Assembly (NCBI RefSeq): GCF_003856525.1
Contig: NZ_RJVQ01000003.1
Location: 124,001 to 188,000 of the forward strand
Length of the DNA: 64,000 nucleotides
Origin: Vibrio viridaestus
GTDB lineage: Bacteria; Pseudomonadota; Gammaproteobacteria; Enterobacterales; Vibrionaceae
Direction: 5' to 3'
Shown piece by piece: positions 20,666 through 29,663 of the stretch. The position numbers and the translations under genes were made by a program. The notes beneath the pieces were generated by a model. It saw only the letters and a list, made by a program, of their open reading frames with translations, was not told where the DNA came from and made no database searches. Positions within the stretch are counted from its first letter, which is position 1. Each line of letters starts with the position of its first letter.

Positions 20666-21178
20666 TTATTTACGGCTCTTGAACTGAGAGATTAGGAAGA
20701 TAACAGCAAACAGCACATTGGCAGAAAATACGACAACTAGCCATTGAGGCATAGAAAGCGTTAGGAAAGTCCATACGATATCACTGCAATCGCCATAAGC
20801 TTCAAACATCCATGGTATCCATTTATTTAATGGTGCCCATTGTGGGAATTGGACAAATACATCGCAGGTAAAAAATGGAGAAGGGTGTAATTGGTACTGA
20901 ACGTGCTGCCATGCCAACGTCGTTCCTTTTATCGATGTCGCTAGCCAAGCAAGCAACCCTAACCATCGGATAACTGACACTTTGGGAGCCATCATTCCGA
21001 TCAAAGCAGCAATAGCCACTCCCCACATTGCAACGCGTTCGTAGATACACATAACGCAGGGCTCGAGTTTCATGAAGTGTTGAAAGAAAAGCGCACATAA
21101 CTCAAAGGCTAAGGCACTAATAAAGAGAAGTCGCCATGCCGTTTTACCGGTTGATATTTTTTTTAATGTTGAAAGCAT
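20666..21178 (-). CDS. dsbB: Disulfide bond formation protein DsbB
   Basis: Inner-membrane quinone oxidoreductase that reoxidises DsbA in the periplasm. The 170 aa have four membrane helices. The first redox pair is the CxxC in EPCVMCIYER (Cys41/Cys44); the second pair lies in the second periplasmic loop (FFTCDVF and AYGDCSD, about 104 and 131). An Arg after the first CxxC (YER) fits the quinone site. It lies downstream of nhaB on the same strand, but a terminator-like hairpin at 21197-21225 separates them. Confidence 0.96.
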   Translation of the reverse strand: MLSTLKKISTGKTAWRLLFISALAFELCALFFQHFMKLEPCVMCIYERVAMWGVAIAALIGMMAPKVSVIRWLGLLAWLATSIKGTTLAWQHVQYQLHPSPFFTCDVFVQFPQWAPLNKWIPWMFEAYGDCSDIVWTFLTLSMPQWLVVVFSANVLFAVIFLISQFKSRK

Positions 21179-21196
21179 AATTTGTTCAGTCCTAAT

Positions 21197-21225
21197 AAAA
21201 AAGCTCTGATTATTCAGAGCTTTTT
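21197..21225 (-). terminator. Terminator between nhaB and dsbB
   Basis: Perfect 12-bp stem aaaaagctctga/tcagagcttttt around ttat. On the minus strand it ends nhaB transcription 30 bp after its stop, so dsbB probably has its own promoter or relies on read-through. Confidence 0.8.
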
Positions 21226-21254
21226 ACATCGAATTAGTTCAATTCTCAATACAT

Positions 21255-22850
21255 TTAATGACCAGTGGTTGAAACCGCATTCTTGAGCATTTCGCCAGTT
21301 GGTTCACTCAGCCATCCCCACTCATAGAAATGGGTTGTCATTGGGTCAATAAAGAAAATAATGCCCAGTAGGCCAACAACCGCCAGAACTATCGTATACG
21401 GTAATGCCATAACAACCATGCGACCGTATGAAAGGCGAATGAGTGGTGCGAGTGTTGATGTTAGCAGGAATAAGAATGCAGCCTGACCATTTGGTGTTGC
21501 AACCGATGGTAAATTTGTTCCGGTGTTAATAGCGACAGCCAATAATTCAAACTGTTGCTGATTGATAATCCCTTCCATCAATGCTGTTTTAACTTCGTTT
21601 ATATAGACGGTACCGACAAATACATTATCGGATACCATCGACAGTATTCCGTTTGCAATATAGAACAAGACCAATTGTAAATCAGCATTTTGAATGTGCA
21701 ATACAGCGTCAATGACAGGCTTGAATAAATGTTGGTCGATAATAACGGCAACAACAGAGAAAAAGACCGATAGTAAGGCTGTAAATGGCAATGCTTCCTC
21801 AAATGCTTTACCAAGCGCATGTTCTTCGGTTACACCGATCAAAGAAGTGGTCAGAATAATCACAGACAGACCAATCAGGCCAACAGCGGCTAGGTGTAAC
21901 GCTAACCCGACGATTAACCATACCGCGATAGCGCCTTGAACCCAAAGCTTTGCAACGTCTAAATTTGTTCTATGGTTCGCTGATTCCTTCTCGAATTCGA
22001 CCAAAATATCACGGACACGATCAGGTAGTTCTGCACCATAGCCAAACCATTTCATCTTTTCTAGCAGAGCACAGGTTAAAATACCGCAGATGAAAACGGG
22101 GAATGTGACTGGTGACATACGAATAATGAACTCACCAAACTGCCAAGCAGCCTGGTTAGCAATAATTAAATTCTGAGGTTCACCTACCATAGTCATCACA
22201 CCGCCAAGAGCACTACCAATACCTGCATGCATCAATAATGAGCGAAGAAAGGCACGATACTGTTCCAGATCTTCACGAGTTAAATCGTTTAGTTGGTCGT
22301 CTTGTGTATGATCATGAGAAGTTGACAGTTTCTGTCCAGATGCGACTTTGTGGTAGATAGAATAAAAACCAACCGCAACACTGATAATGACAGCAATAAC
22401 AGTTAGAGCATCGAGAAATGCAGAAAGAAAAGCAGCTGCGACACAAAAAGCGAGAGCAAGTGCAACTTTGGAGCGAATTCCAAGAAGAATTTTTGTGAAC
22501 ATGAATAGCAGAAGCTGCTTCATGAAGTAAATGCCAGCAACCATAAAGATAAGAAGGAGCAAGACTTCAAGGTTTGATGAAAGTTCATGACTCACTTGCT
22601 CGGCAGATGTCATTCCAATAGCGACTGCTTCAATTACTAAAAGTCCACCCGGTTGCAATGGGTAGCATTTTAACGCCATCGACAGAGTGAAAATAAATTC
22701 TACGACAAGTGCCCAGCCTGCAACAAACGGGCTGACCATATAGAAAATGATAGGGTTTATAATTAGAAACGCAATTATCGCCAATTTGTACCAGTCTGGC
22801 GCTTTACCAAGAAAGTTTTTGATAAATGCATTTCCTAACGATATCGGCAT
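21255..22850 (-). CDS. nhaB: Na+/H+ antiporter NhaB
   Basis: Electrogenic sodium/proton antiporter of the inner membrane. The 531 aa have about 12 hydrophobic segments. The start chosen is [22 protein letters not shown] at 22850, matching the usual NhaB N-terminus, with an aagag RBS; an in-frame ATG 17 codons further upstream would add a polar leader not seen in the family. Internal motifs include [19 protein letters not shown] and [19 protein letters not shown]. It is divergent from fadR across a 592-bp region, the same neighbour as in E. coli. Confidence 0.96.
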   Translation of the reverse strand: MPISLGNAFIKNFLGKAPDWYKLAIIAFLIINPIIFYMVSPFVAGWALVVEFIFTLSMALKCYPLQPGGLLVIEAVAIGMTSAEQVSHELSSNLEVLLLLIFMVAGIYFMKQLLLFMFTKILLGIRSKVALALAFCVAAAFLSAFLDALTVIAVIISVAVGFYSIYHKVASGQKLSTSHDHTQDDQLNDLTREDLEQYRAFLRSLLMHAGIGSALGGVMTMVGEPQNLIIANQAAWQFGEFIIRMSPVTFPVFICGILTCALLEKMKWFGYGAELPDRVRDILVEFEKESANHRTNLDVAKLWVQGAIAVWLIVGLALHLAAVGLIGLSVIILTTSLIGVTEEHALGKAFEEALPFTALLSVFFSVVAVIIDQHLFKPVIDAVLHIQNADLQLVLFYIANGILSMVSDNVFVGTVYINEVKTALMEGIINQQQFELLAVAINTGTNLPSVATPNGQAAFLFLLTSTLAPLIRLSYGRMVVMALPYTIVLAVVGLLGIIFFIDPMTTHFYEWGWLSEPTGEMLKNAVSTTGH

Positions 22851-23442
22851 GGTGTTTTTACTCTTATAGTTGTTGTGAATAGATATCGACGTTCTCGTCA
22901 AATCTTTTTCGAAACAAATACGAACGATCCATTCAGTAGTAGTGATTTTGCAGTAACTCTGCGAATTTACTGAGATTTACCGCGTCCCGATTCGCATGTC
23001 AACAAAATGACGTGCGACAATCAACTTAGTTCTGTTCCTTGACCAAAAAAGAACCAAAATTCAAAGTTATATTTACTTTTATTTTTCAAACGAGATCATA
23101 TTAGCACAGAATACTCAACTTATTTACGAGCATTCTATTGCATTCCTTGTTGATTTCGATCTTATGAAATCTAACTAAATAACAAATTTTTTAAATAAAC
23201 AACACAATTTTAGGCTAATTATTGTTGTTTTTATTATTTAGTGCTCTAGGAGTTTAGGATTATTTCAAATTCTCGTTATTAAGCTAAATCAATTTATTGG
23301 CCTAAAAACGACTTTGTTGAGAGTCTTTGATTAACGATTAGACAAATTACGTTTTAACTTTGGGACCATAAGTTTACGATATGTAAAAACTAGTGGTATG
23401 ATGAGTGCCTTTCAAACAGAGAGACATCTGGAATCGTGTTTA
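22851..23442. other. 592-bp nhaB-fadR divergent regulatory region
   Basis: AT-rich, with no convincing ORF. It holds the fadR promoter (23373-23402) and a terminator-like inverted repeat (aaacaac near 23197-23203 with gttgttt near 23224-23230, then a T-rich tail). I could not make out a clear nhaB promoter or a canonical FadR operator by eye. Confidence 0.6.
23373..23402 (+). promoter_or_regulatory. Sigma-70-type promoter of fadR
   Basis: TTTACG (23373-23378), 18-bp spacer, TATGAT (23397-23402). The start would be near 23409, about 34 nt before the fadR ATG. The -10 overlaps the upstream ATG at 23398, which argues against that codon as the start. Confidence 0.55.
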
Positions 23443-24291
23443 ATGGTTATTAAGGCAAAAAGCCCAGCAGGTTTTGCTGAAAAATACATTATTGAAAGTA
23501 TTTGGAATGGTCGTTTTCCACCGGGTTCGATCCTCCCAGCTGAAAGAGAATTATCTGAGCTGATTGGCGTTACACGGACTACTCTTCGTGAAGTATTACA
23601 AAGATTAGCGAGAGATGGCTGGTTGACTATCCAACATGGAAAGCCAACAAAAGTGAATCAGTTCATGGAGACTTCCGGTCTGCATATTCTTGATACACTC
23701 ATGACATTGGATACTGATAATGCCACGACTATAGTAGAAGACTTGCTTGCTGCTCGCAGCAACATTAGTCCTATTTTTATGCGTTATGCTCTCAAGGCAA
23801 ATCCAGAGAAGTCTGAAAAAACGATTCTACGCGTCATTGATTCCTGCGAAAAGCTTGAAGAATCTTCATCTTGGGAAGGCTTCATCGAAAGTTTCCCTTA
23901 TGCTGAGAAGCTATTACAGCATGTGAGAGAAGATACAGAAAAAGATGCAGATAAAAGGGAAACGATTCTCTTCGCAAAAGCGTTTAACTTTTATGACTAT
24001 ATGCTGTTTCAGAGACTTGCATTCCATTCAGGAAATCAGATCTACGGTCTCATCTTTAATGGATTAAAGAAGCTTTATGACAGAGTAGGGAGCTACTATT
24101 TTTCAAATCCTCAAGCGCGTGAGTTAGCTTTGCGATTCTATAAAGATTTATTGAGGTTATGCCAGGGTTCGCGTAAAGAGCTGAAAGAGGATCTTGATAT
24201 ACTTATTCGCCAATATGGTAGAGACAGTGCTGCAGTTTGGCAGAGTATGAAAGTGGATCTGCCAACCAGTTTTACTGAAGATGAACATTGA
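23443..24291 (+). CDS. fadR: Fatty acid metabolism regulator FadR (vibrio form with insertion)
   Basis: GntR-family regulator that represses fatty acid degradation and activates unsaturated fatty acid synthesis; acyl-CoA releases it from DNA. The start is the ATG at 23443 ([20 protein letters not shown]), giving 282 aa against 239 in E. coli. The winged HTH spans about 8-75 ([31 protein letters not shown]). The acyl-CoA domain (about 80-275) carries about 40 extra residues around 135-180 (from [13 protein letters not shown] to [13 protein letters not shown]). In V. cholerae FadR such an insertion forms part of a second ligand site. A terminator follows the stop. Confidence 0.96.
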   Translation: MVIKAKSPAGFAEKYIIESIWNGRFPPGSILPAERELSELIGVTRTTLREVLQRLARDGWLTIQHGKPTKVNQFMETSGLHILDTLMTLDTDNATTIVEDLLAARSNISPIFMRYALKANPEKSEKTILRVIDSCEKLEESSSWEGFIESFPYAEKLLQHVREDTEKDADKRETILFAKAFNFYDYMLFQRLAFHSGNQIYGLIFNGLKKLYDRVGSYYFSNPQARELALRFYKDLLRLCQGSRKELKEDLDILIRQYGRDSAAVWQSMKVDLPTSFTEDEH

Positions 24292-24292
24292 T

Positions 24293-24321
24293 AAAAAAAC
24301 CACCGTTAAGGTGGTTTTTTT
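24293..24321 (+). terminator. Terminator after fadR
   Basis: A-run, stem ccacc/ggtgg extended by A/T pairs around gttaa, then seven T. The A-run lets it act for the convergent nuclease gene as well. Confidence 0.8.
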
Positions 24322-24347
24322 ATCATGCTTGTAGTAATTCTCTACTA

Positions 24348-25508
24348 CTATTCAGGATCGCTACCACCCGCTTCCATAAACCAGTTTCTTAAGTGAGTTC
24401 TGAGATCTTTAAGTTCATCCGGACCGATTAGTGCGAGTCCAAGATCCTGTGCTCTCGTAATATCATTATGTCGTAAAGGTCGGAAGCTCACCAACATTGC
24501 TCTTGCTTGTAAACCACCGAGCAAGTCTCTTAGAGACTCTAATTTATAGAGCGTATCATCGCCGTCATCCCGCATACCTTTTGTTTTACACTCAATAATA
24601 TGCAGTTTGTTATTCACAACCGTCGCCACATCGAGTTCATTTCTGACTTCTCTTTCCCCTAGCTGGCGGTAAACCTGTACGTTGAGTGAACGGTCCTGAA
24701 TAGTCGGAATATCGGTTTGCAGTTGCTTAACCGTGCTGTGCACCAATGTTTCTAGCCATTCACCATTAGAAAAGCGTCTTGCATCTTCGTTGGCAAAGGT
24801 GAGAATGCCTTTTTCGTAAGTTGCAATTTCAGCATTAACAAGATCGGTGATAAGCATATTGAGCTCGCGGTAACCCTGTTGTTTTTCTGAGAGTTCGACA
24901 TCGAGTTTTTGCTCTTTCCGGCATGTTGTTGCGAGGTAGTTTAGTGTTGCAAGCCCTGGACCTAGCTCTAGCGCATTTCCGGCCCAGCGTTCACCGAGTT
25001 CATAAAGCGTCTTATCAAGGGCTGGAGCAATCTCCGGTTCTAAAAATTCACCCTTCGCTCCAAACATAGTCAGGTAATCGGAAATGGTGATTCTATCTTG
25101 TACTTGAGTATCTTGATAATGTTCTGGGAATAACCAACATAATCGGTCGCTATTAGGCTCTACAACGAAAATGGGCCACTCATAGCTACGAAATACTTCA
25201 TAAACTGACAAGAGACGATGCCTTAAACCGCAACTTGCGTTTAAGCGTATTTTATCGCTGCTATGAACGAGTTTTTTTGCCAACTCATCGATAGAACGTT
25301 TGATGGACATGATATTTGAGCTGCAAGGTATTTCATGAAACTCTGTCGTGATATTTCGCTGATCGAGTACGCCTTTAATACGGTAAAATACAGGCTTTTG
25401 GGAAGCGTCGCCAATAAGAACAATGCTCGTAGCAGTACTTCGATGATCAAGTAATGGTGTTACCAAACGAACGGGATCTTGGTCAATGATACCAACATGA
25501 ATGGTCAT
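24348..25508 (-). CDS. CARF-domain PD-(D/E)XK nuclease (Card1/Can2 family, DUF1887), orphan
   Basis: An N-terminal CARF-like Rossmann domain (about 1-145) is joined to a C-terminal PD-(D/E)XK nuclease (about 240-386). The nuclease core is intact: GEWLE (about 249-253), NELDV with Asp293, and IIECKTKG with Glu306 and Lys308, the D-ExK arrangement. In Card1/Can2 enzymes, cyclic tetra-adenylate made by type III CRISPR complexes binds the CARF domain and switches on DNA or RNA cleavage. Here the CARF loop reads NASCGLRHR (about 90-98), where relatives have NxTGGTK, so ligand choice may differ. The likely orthologue is VC1899 of V. cholerae (structure 1XMX, from memory). No CRISPR array or cas gene is in the window. 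RBS gagga precedes the ATG at 25508. Confidence 0.88.
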   Translation of the reverse strand: MTIHVGIIDQDPVRLVTPLLDHRSTATSIVLIGDASQKPVFYRIKGVLDQRNITTEFHEIPCSSNIMSIKRSIDELAKKLVHSSDKIRLNASCGLRHRLLSVYEVFRSYEWPIFVVEPNSDRLCWLFPEHYQDTQVQDRITISDYLTMFGAKGEFLEPEIAPALDKTLYELGERWAGNALELGPGLATLNYLATTCRKEQKLDVELSEKQQGYRELNMLITDLVNAEIATYEKGILTFANEDARRFSNGEWLETLVHSTVKQLQTDIPTIQDRSLNVQVYRQLGEREVRNELDVATVVNNKLHIIECKTKGMRDDGDDTLYKLESLRDLLGGLQARAMLVSFRPLRHNDITRAQDLGLALIGPDELKDLRTHLRNWFMEAGGSDPE

Positions 25509-25884
25509 AGATTATCCTCAAATTTCGCTTGCAATAAAGGAGACAAGTAAAAGGTAGCAAGCTTCTCTAGATATAAAGTCACTATGTCCAAAAAACAAGA
25601 GCGATTTAAATAAATCCCACATTTTGCCCAATGTTTTACTTCAAATTTACAATGATTACACGAGGTTAGTAATAATTATAAAACGTAAGATATTTTGTCA
25701 TTCATAAGTTGAATAACTATGTGGTTATTTATTCATCTATAAAGTCTCAATTTGGGGTATCTCGATATTTTTTAAGAGTTTTAGTTGAGCTTTTTATCGG
25801 CCTAGCGCATACTTTTGACGCTATAAGCACACGACATATGCTTTATTTCATCGTGTGTATAATCCATCCTGGAGGACGAGTTTC
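25509..25884. other. 376-bp divergent region between the CARF nuclease and hinT
   Basis: AT-rich with no supported ORF. It holds an inverted repeat (TGAATAAC 25710-25717 with GTTATTTATTCA 25724-25735, 2-nt bulge). A TTGACG lies at 25815-25820, and an extended -10 (tgTGTATAAT, TATAAT at 25858-25863) lies just before the hinT RBS. If that -10 is used, the hinT leader is only about 15 nt. Confidence 0.5.
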
Positions 25885-26235
25885 ATGGCAGAAGAAACCA
25901 TATTTAGTAAGATTATTCGAAAAGAGATACCAACTGATATTCTTTATCAGGATGAATTGGTCACCGCCTTTAGAGACATTAGCCCCAGAGCGCCATCACA
26001 TATCCTTATTGTACCTAATAAGCTTATTCCTACCGTTAATGATGTCGAGGAACAAGACGAATTGGCACTTGGACGTCTATTCACTGTCGCGAGAAAGTTA
26101 GCTGCCGAAGAAGGGATAGCCGAAGATGGATATCGTCTAATTGTGAATTGTAATACTCATGGTGGTCAGGAAGTTTATCATATTCATATGCACCTTCTTG
26201 GTGGTAAACCTCTTGGTCCTCTTCTAATGGGTTAA
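25885..26235 (+). CDS. hinT: Purine nucleoside phosphoramidase HinT (HIT family)
   Basis: Hydrolyses adenosine phosphoramidates and aminoacyl-adenylates in the cytoplasm. The 116 aa end with the histidine triad in [17 protein letters not shown]. Other family marks are [33 protein letters not shown]. The start is the ATG at 25885 because a perfect ggagga RBS lies at 25871-25876; an in-frame ATG at 25855 would include that RBS in the coding region. It opens a same-strand group with three lipoprotein genes, as hinT-ycfL-lpoB do in E. coli. Confidence 0.96.
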   Translation: MAEETIFSKIIRKEIPTDILYQDELVTAFRDISPRAPSHILIVPNKLIPTVNDVEEQDELALGRLFTVARKLAAEEGIAEDGYRLIVNCNTHGGQEVYHIHMHLLGGKPLGPLLMG

Positions 26236-26311
26236 GTGCTATAGATTTACAGCCTGGCGTTATTCTATGATATTTCGATAACGCTTAGGTTTAGACAATT
26301 TTTGGTATCAA

Positions 26312-27727
26312 ATGACAAAAGCATCTAACTTATCTTTGGTTCGAGCCTTTTCTATTCTCCTCCTGTCGTTATTCTTATTCGGCTGTTCAACTTTTAGCGC
26401 CGGTAATTTCTTTAGTCACTATAGTGCTCAGAATGAAGAGATGCATCATGAATTGAGTTCTGGTGATTACAATGCAGCGCTTTCGAGTCTCGATGCAGAC
26501 GGTGCTGGTGATATTCTCTCAAACTTTGAAAAAGGCAGACTAAATTTGTTGGCTGGAAACAGTAGTCAGAGTTTGTCTTTTTTTGATAAGAGCGATGCTG
26601 CGTTGAAAAAGCAGCAAGAAAAAGCACTGATTTCTTTGAGTGAAGGCGCTGAATCCGTTGGTGCGCTTGCAGTGAATGATAATTTGACGACGTATGAACC
26701 TACAGATTACGAAACGGGTTTTTTGCATCTTTATATGGCTCTTGATTATATAGAGCAGAATAAACTTTCAGATGCGATGGTCGAATTCCGCCGGGCAAAT
26801 GCTGTCCAAGAGAAAGCAAAGAAAATACGCGAAGATACTTTAGATCAGGAAAAGGAAACTCTATCAGGTCAGGGGATTATCCCAAATGTTGCTAGCGTGC
26901 TCGCAAACTATCCGGGGAGCAGTTCGGTCCTTTCATCGGTCCAAAATGGTTATCTGTTTTTTCTATCTGGGCTGATGTATGAAGCAAATAAAGACATCAA
27001 TGATGCCTATGTAGATTATCGCAGAGCATTGGCTGTTGAACCCAATAATCAGGTTATTTTAGATTCAGTCTATCGTTGTGCACATAAGCTAGGTATGAAA
27101 GATGATTTAGCGTTGCTCAATAAACGTTATAAAGATAGAGGTAGACAGCAGTTAAGAGACGACCAGTCTCGTATTATTATTATTCGTGAAAGTGGGGTAG
27201 TTGAAGCTATGCGTAGCTGGAAGCAATCTTTACCCATTTTTGACAGTCGTGGTCGTGCAGTCATCTATTCTCTTGCGTTGCCTTATTACCCAAGTAATTC
27301 TACCGAGGTTCCTTCAATCCCTCTAACGATTAACCAACAATCGATACACTTCGATGATCTCGTTGATGTTAATCAGATGGCTGCGTATGCACTAAAAGAG
27401 CGGATAGTGAAAACCATTTTCCGTCAGGTGATGAGACTGGTCTTAAAAGATCAAGTACGTCAGCAACTCGCTAAGGATAATCAATTAGCGAGTCTCATGG
27501 TTAGTGTATGGAATGCCCTGACAGAGCAGCCTGATACGAGAAGTTGGCAAACGTTGCCTGCTCGCGTTTCAGTTTCAGAAAAAATGGTTGCGCCAGGAGA
27601 ACAGAAAATAAGTCTGGGTAATAAAAATTACGAATTTAATGTAGAAGGCGGGATAACCGTCTTTGTGTGGGTATCTCAACAAGGGCCAAACAGTGTCATT
27701 TGGCATAAACAATTAGGAAGGCTATGA
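26312..27727 (+). CDS. COG3014-type lipoprotein, function unknown
   Basis: Predicted outer-membrane or envelope lipoprotein of 471 aa. A signal peptide with lipobox LFLFGC puts the lipidated Cys near residue 25, followed by STF (no Asp at +2, so Lol-dependent outer-membrane sorting is expected). The mature part is helical with tetratricopeptide-like features (GFLHLYMALDYIEQNKLSDAMVEFRRA near 135-165 and AYVDYRRALAVEPNNQVILDSVYRCA near 230-255). A beta-rich C-terminal half follows. It overlaps ycfL by 4 bp (ATGA), so the two are translationally coupled. E. coli lacks this gene between hinT and ycfL. Work with LpoB in wall synthesis is plausible from context only. Confidence 0.8.
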   Translation: MTKASNLSLVRAFSILLLSLFLFGCSTFSAGNFFSHYSAQNEEMHHELSSGDYNAALSSLDADGAGDILSNFEKGRLNLLAGNSSQSLSFFDKSDAALKKQQEKALISLSEGAESVGALAVNDNLTTYEPTDYETGFLHLYMALDYIEQNKLSDAMVEFRRANAVQEKAKKIREDTLDQEKETLSGQGIIPNVASVLANYPGSSSVLSSVQNGYLFFLSGLMYEANKDINDAYVDYRRALAVEPNNQVILDSVYRCAHKLGMKDDLALLNKRYKDRGRQQLRDDQSRIIIIRESGVVEAMRSWKQSLPIFDSRGRAVIYSLALPYYPSNSTEVPSIPLTINQQSIHFDDLVDVNQMAAYALKERIVKTIFRQVMRLVLKDQVRQQLAKDNQLASLMVSVWNALTEQPDTRSWQTLPARVSVSEKMVAPGEQKISLGNKNYEFNVEGGITVFVWVSQQGPNSVIWHKQLGRL

Positions 27728-28119
27728 TGAAAAAGTCACTAATTTTTATTTTTATCAGTATGGTAATGCTGGCAGGGTGTGCTGGATCGAAATCATCGGG
27801 CCTGTCAGTTGATAGCGAGTATCAAAAAGTCTTATTCGGTGATAGTTCAATGTCTTCATATCTCCGCGTTGATGATATCTCGACTGAAGAAGTAAACGGC
27901 CACACCAGAGGCGTGGTTAAGCTCGAGAATTTGGATGACTATACCAGAACGCTAGAATATCGTTTTTCTTGGTATGACGATAATGGGTTAGAGGTGAATA
28001 CCAAGCCCGGAGCTTGGAAGCAGGTTATTATTGGCGGTAAAGAGATGAGTTCTTTATCACAGGTATCTGTTTCGCCAAAAGGTAAAAATTTTAGACTTCA
28101 GGTAAGAGCTTCGCATTAG
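27724..28119 (+). CDS. ycfL: YcfL family lipoprotein (DUF1425)
   Basis: 131-aa lipoprotein: signal peptide MKKSLIFIFISMVMLAGC with the lipobox Cys near residue 19 (LAGC). The mature part is a small beta-sandwich-like domain (YTRTLEYRFSWYDDNGLEV is the DUF1425 signature). Function is not established. The start overlaps the stop of the upstream lipoprotein (ATGA at 27724), and an ATG one codon later is equally possible. It is 22 bp from lpoB; the ycfL-lpoB pair is conserved in enterobacteria and vibrios. Confidence 0.85.
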   Translation: MMKKSLIFIFISMVMLAGCAGSKSSGLSVDSEYQKVLFGDSSMSSYLRVDDISTEEVNGHTRGVVKLENLDDYTRTLEYRFSWYDDNGLEVNTKPGAWKQVIIGGKEMSSLSQVSVSPKGKNFRLQVRASH

Positions 28120-28141
28120 ACCTGAAAGGAAGGAGTATAAA

Positions 28142-28732
28142 ATGAAGAAGAGTGTAATTATTCTATTAGGCGTTGCTTCGGTCCTTTCGGGCTGTGCAAA
28201 TACCGTATCATACGGTGATGCTCAATCTGTTGAAACCAAGACCGTTGACTTTGGTTCTACCGACCTCCAGAAAATCGCATCAGACATGGTGGATAGTATG
28301 ATGATGTCTGGGTCTGTTGCTGCGATCACGCAAAATTCACGTCCAATCGTTTTTGTTGACGGTATAAAAAACAAAACTAGCGAACATATCGATACCGAGT
28401 CCATTACTGATACTATTAGTACAAAGATGCTGAATTCTGGGAAGTTCCGTTTTGTGGACATGGATAGAGTCGAAGACGTTAGGAAACAACTGCAATTCCA
28501 AAACAACGATGAACTAGTAGATAAAAGTAGTTCAATTCAGTTTGGTAAAATGGTTGGCGCTCAGTACATGTTGTACGGCAATCTATCGAGTATCGTGAAA
28601 GAGGCGGGACGAGATAAAGACGTATATTACAAGATGACGATGCGATTAATGGATTTAAAATCAGGTCTCATTGAATGGGCTGATGAGACAGAAATTCGTA
28701 AAGAACAGTCGAGAAGTTTTCTCGGGTTATAA
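28142..28732 (+). CDS. lpoB: Penicillin-binding protein activator LpoB
   Basis: Outer-membrane lipoprotein that in E. coli reaches through the wall to activate PBP1b. The 196 aa have a lipobox VLSGC (Cys about 18), then a globular domain of the TolB/CsgG-like alpha-beta fold (about 65-190: VFVDGIKNKTSEHIDT, SGKFRFVDMDRVEDVRKQL, GAQYMLYGNLSSIV, MRLMDLKSGLIEWADETEIRK). The disordered linker after the Cys is short, as in vibrios. Most vibrios rely on LpoA-PBP1a and some lack a proven LpoB partner, so the exact partner here is inferred. A strong aaggagg-type RBS precedes it. Confidence 0.85.
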   Translation: MKKSVIILLGVASVLSGCANTVSYGDAQSVETKTVDFGSTDLQKIASDMVDSMMMSGSVAAITQNSRPIVFVDGIKNKTSEHIDTESITDTISTKMLNSGKFRFVDMDRVEDVRKQLQFQNNDELVDKSSSIQFGKMVGAQYMLYGNLSSIVKEAGRDKDVYYKMTMRLMDLKSGLIEWADETEIRKEQSRSFLGL

Positions 28733-28743
28733 CGTAGCGTTTT

Positions 28744-29604
28744 ATGGCAAAAATACCATGGGATGAAGCATGCGAATTTGATCCAACTCTCCTTGCTCTT
28801 GGGCGGGTTTTTGACGTAATCCCGCCCAATGTTGAAACGCTTACTGGAGGTCTTACAAATCGCTGTTGGAAGGTACATACCCATGATGGTCAAGAGTTTA
28901 TCTGGAGACCAGTCACAAGCCTTACGCGTAAGTTAGCGATCTCTCGTCAGCAAGAGTATTTGATTCTGGGGGCTTTGCAAAAAAATGCTTGTTACTTTAG
29001 CCCCAAACCAATATCCCGTCAGCCTGAAGGCATACTTGTCGAATGGCTTTCGGGTGAGCCAGTCAAAACAGTGCAAGAAATGGATCTAGTCAGATTGTTG
29101 CACGACATTCATCATCAAGATCTTTTTCACTCACCAGTCTCTCAATTTAATTACACAGCTCGAGTAGACCATTATTGGTTAACGTTAGAATCAAATAATA
29201 TTGATTTATCCCGCTATAAAGACCTCTATAACAAGTTAAGAGTTGCTCCTTCAGTTATCGCGTTAAAACCAACCTTATGTCATTTAGACCTAGGGAAACA
29301 TAACCTTATTCGTAATCAAAAAGGCTTGTGTGCTATTGACTGGGAATACTCTACGCTAGCTGACCCTCGTTTAGATTTAGCGATGACCTTGTCGATGGAA
29401 GATTTTGATGTGGTTTCTTTTGTCGCACGCTACTGTCAGTTGGCTGGATACATCAATATTGATAATTGGATTGATGGAGTACAAGCGTGGATGCCAAGGG
29501 TCAATCTGATGGCTCTGTTATGGTATCTCGTTGCGTATCATCATGGGTGTGGCGAAGAGTATTTATCTTCGGCGGAGGAAATATTCAACCGACTGCAAGA
29601 GTAA
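28744..29604 (+). CDS. thiK: Thiamine kinase-like phosphotransferase
   Basis: 286-aa aminoglycoside-phosphotransferase-fold kinase. The catalytic loop is CHLDLGKHNLI (HxDxxxxN, about 179-189) and the metal site is CAIDWEYS (about 198-205). The glycine-rich loop is LTGGLTNRCWKV (about 33-44). It occupies the thiK (ycfN) position after lpoB. ThiK phosphorylates thiamine to thiamine monophosphate; that role is taken from the E. coli orthologue, and a choline-kinase-like specificity cannot be excluded. In E. coli nagZ follows; here the next gene is ycfP. Confidence 0.8.
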   Translation: MAKIPWDEACEFDPTLLALGRVFDVIPPNVETLTGGLTNRCWKVHTHDGQEFIWRPVTSLTRKLAISRQQEYLILGALQKNACYFSPKPISRQPEGILVEWLSGEPVKTVQEMDLVRLLHDIHHQDLFHSPVSQFNYTARVDHYWLTLESNNIDLSRYKDLYNKLRVAPSVIALKPTLCHLDLGKHNLIRNQKGLCAIDWEYSTLADPRLDLAMTLSMEDFDVVSFVARYCQLAGYINIDNWIDGVQAWMPRVNLMALLWYLVAYHHGCGEEYLSSAEEIFNRLQE

Positions 29605-29663
29605 GTAATATATCCTTTCTTTTTGTGGTAGATTAAAAGTATCAAAAACATGGAGTAGTCAAA

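Noticed and set aside
23385-23405. FadR autoregulatory operator
   Set aside because: aactagtggtatgatgagt resembles the fad operator only with a gap, and overlaps the promoter -10; not supported.
25709-26101. Overlapping frame of 130 codons across hinT
   Set aside because: It overlaps the unmistakable HIT protein in another frame, has no RBS and no recognisable motif.
26312-28732. A mobile lipoprotein island
   Set aside because: Base composition and codon use match the neighbours, flanks are core genes in conserved order, and no repeats or integrase are present.
29605-29663. Remnant of nagZ between thiK and ycfP
   Set aside because: The gap is only 59 bp and holds just the ycfP RBS region; nagZ is simply elsewhere, as in other vibrios.
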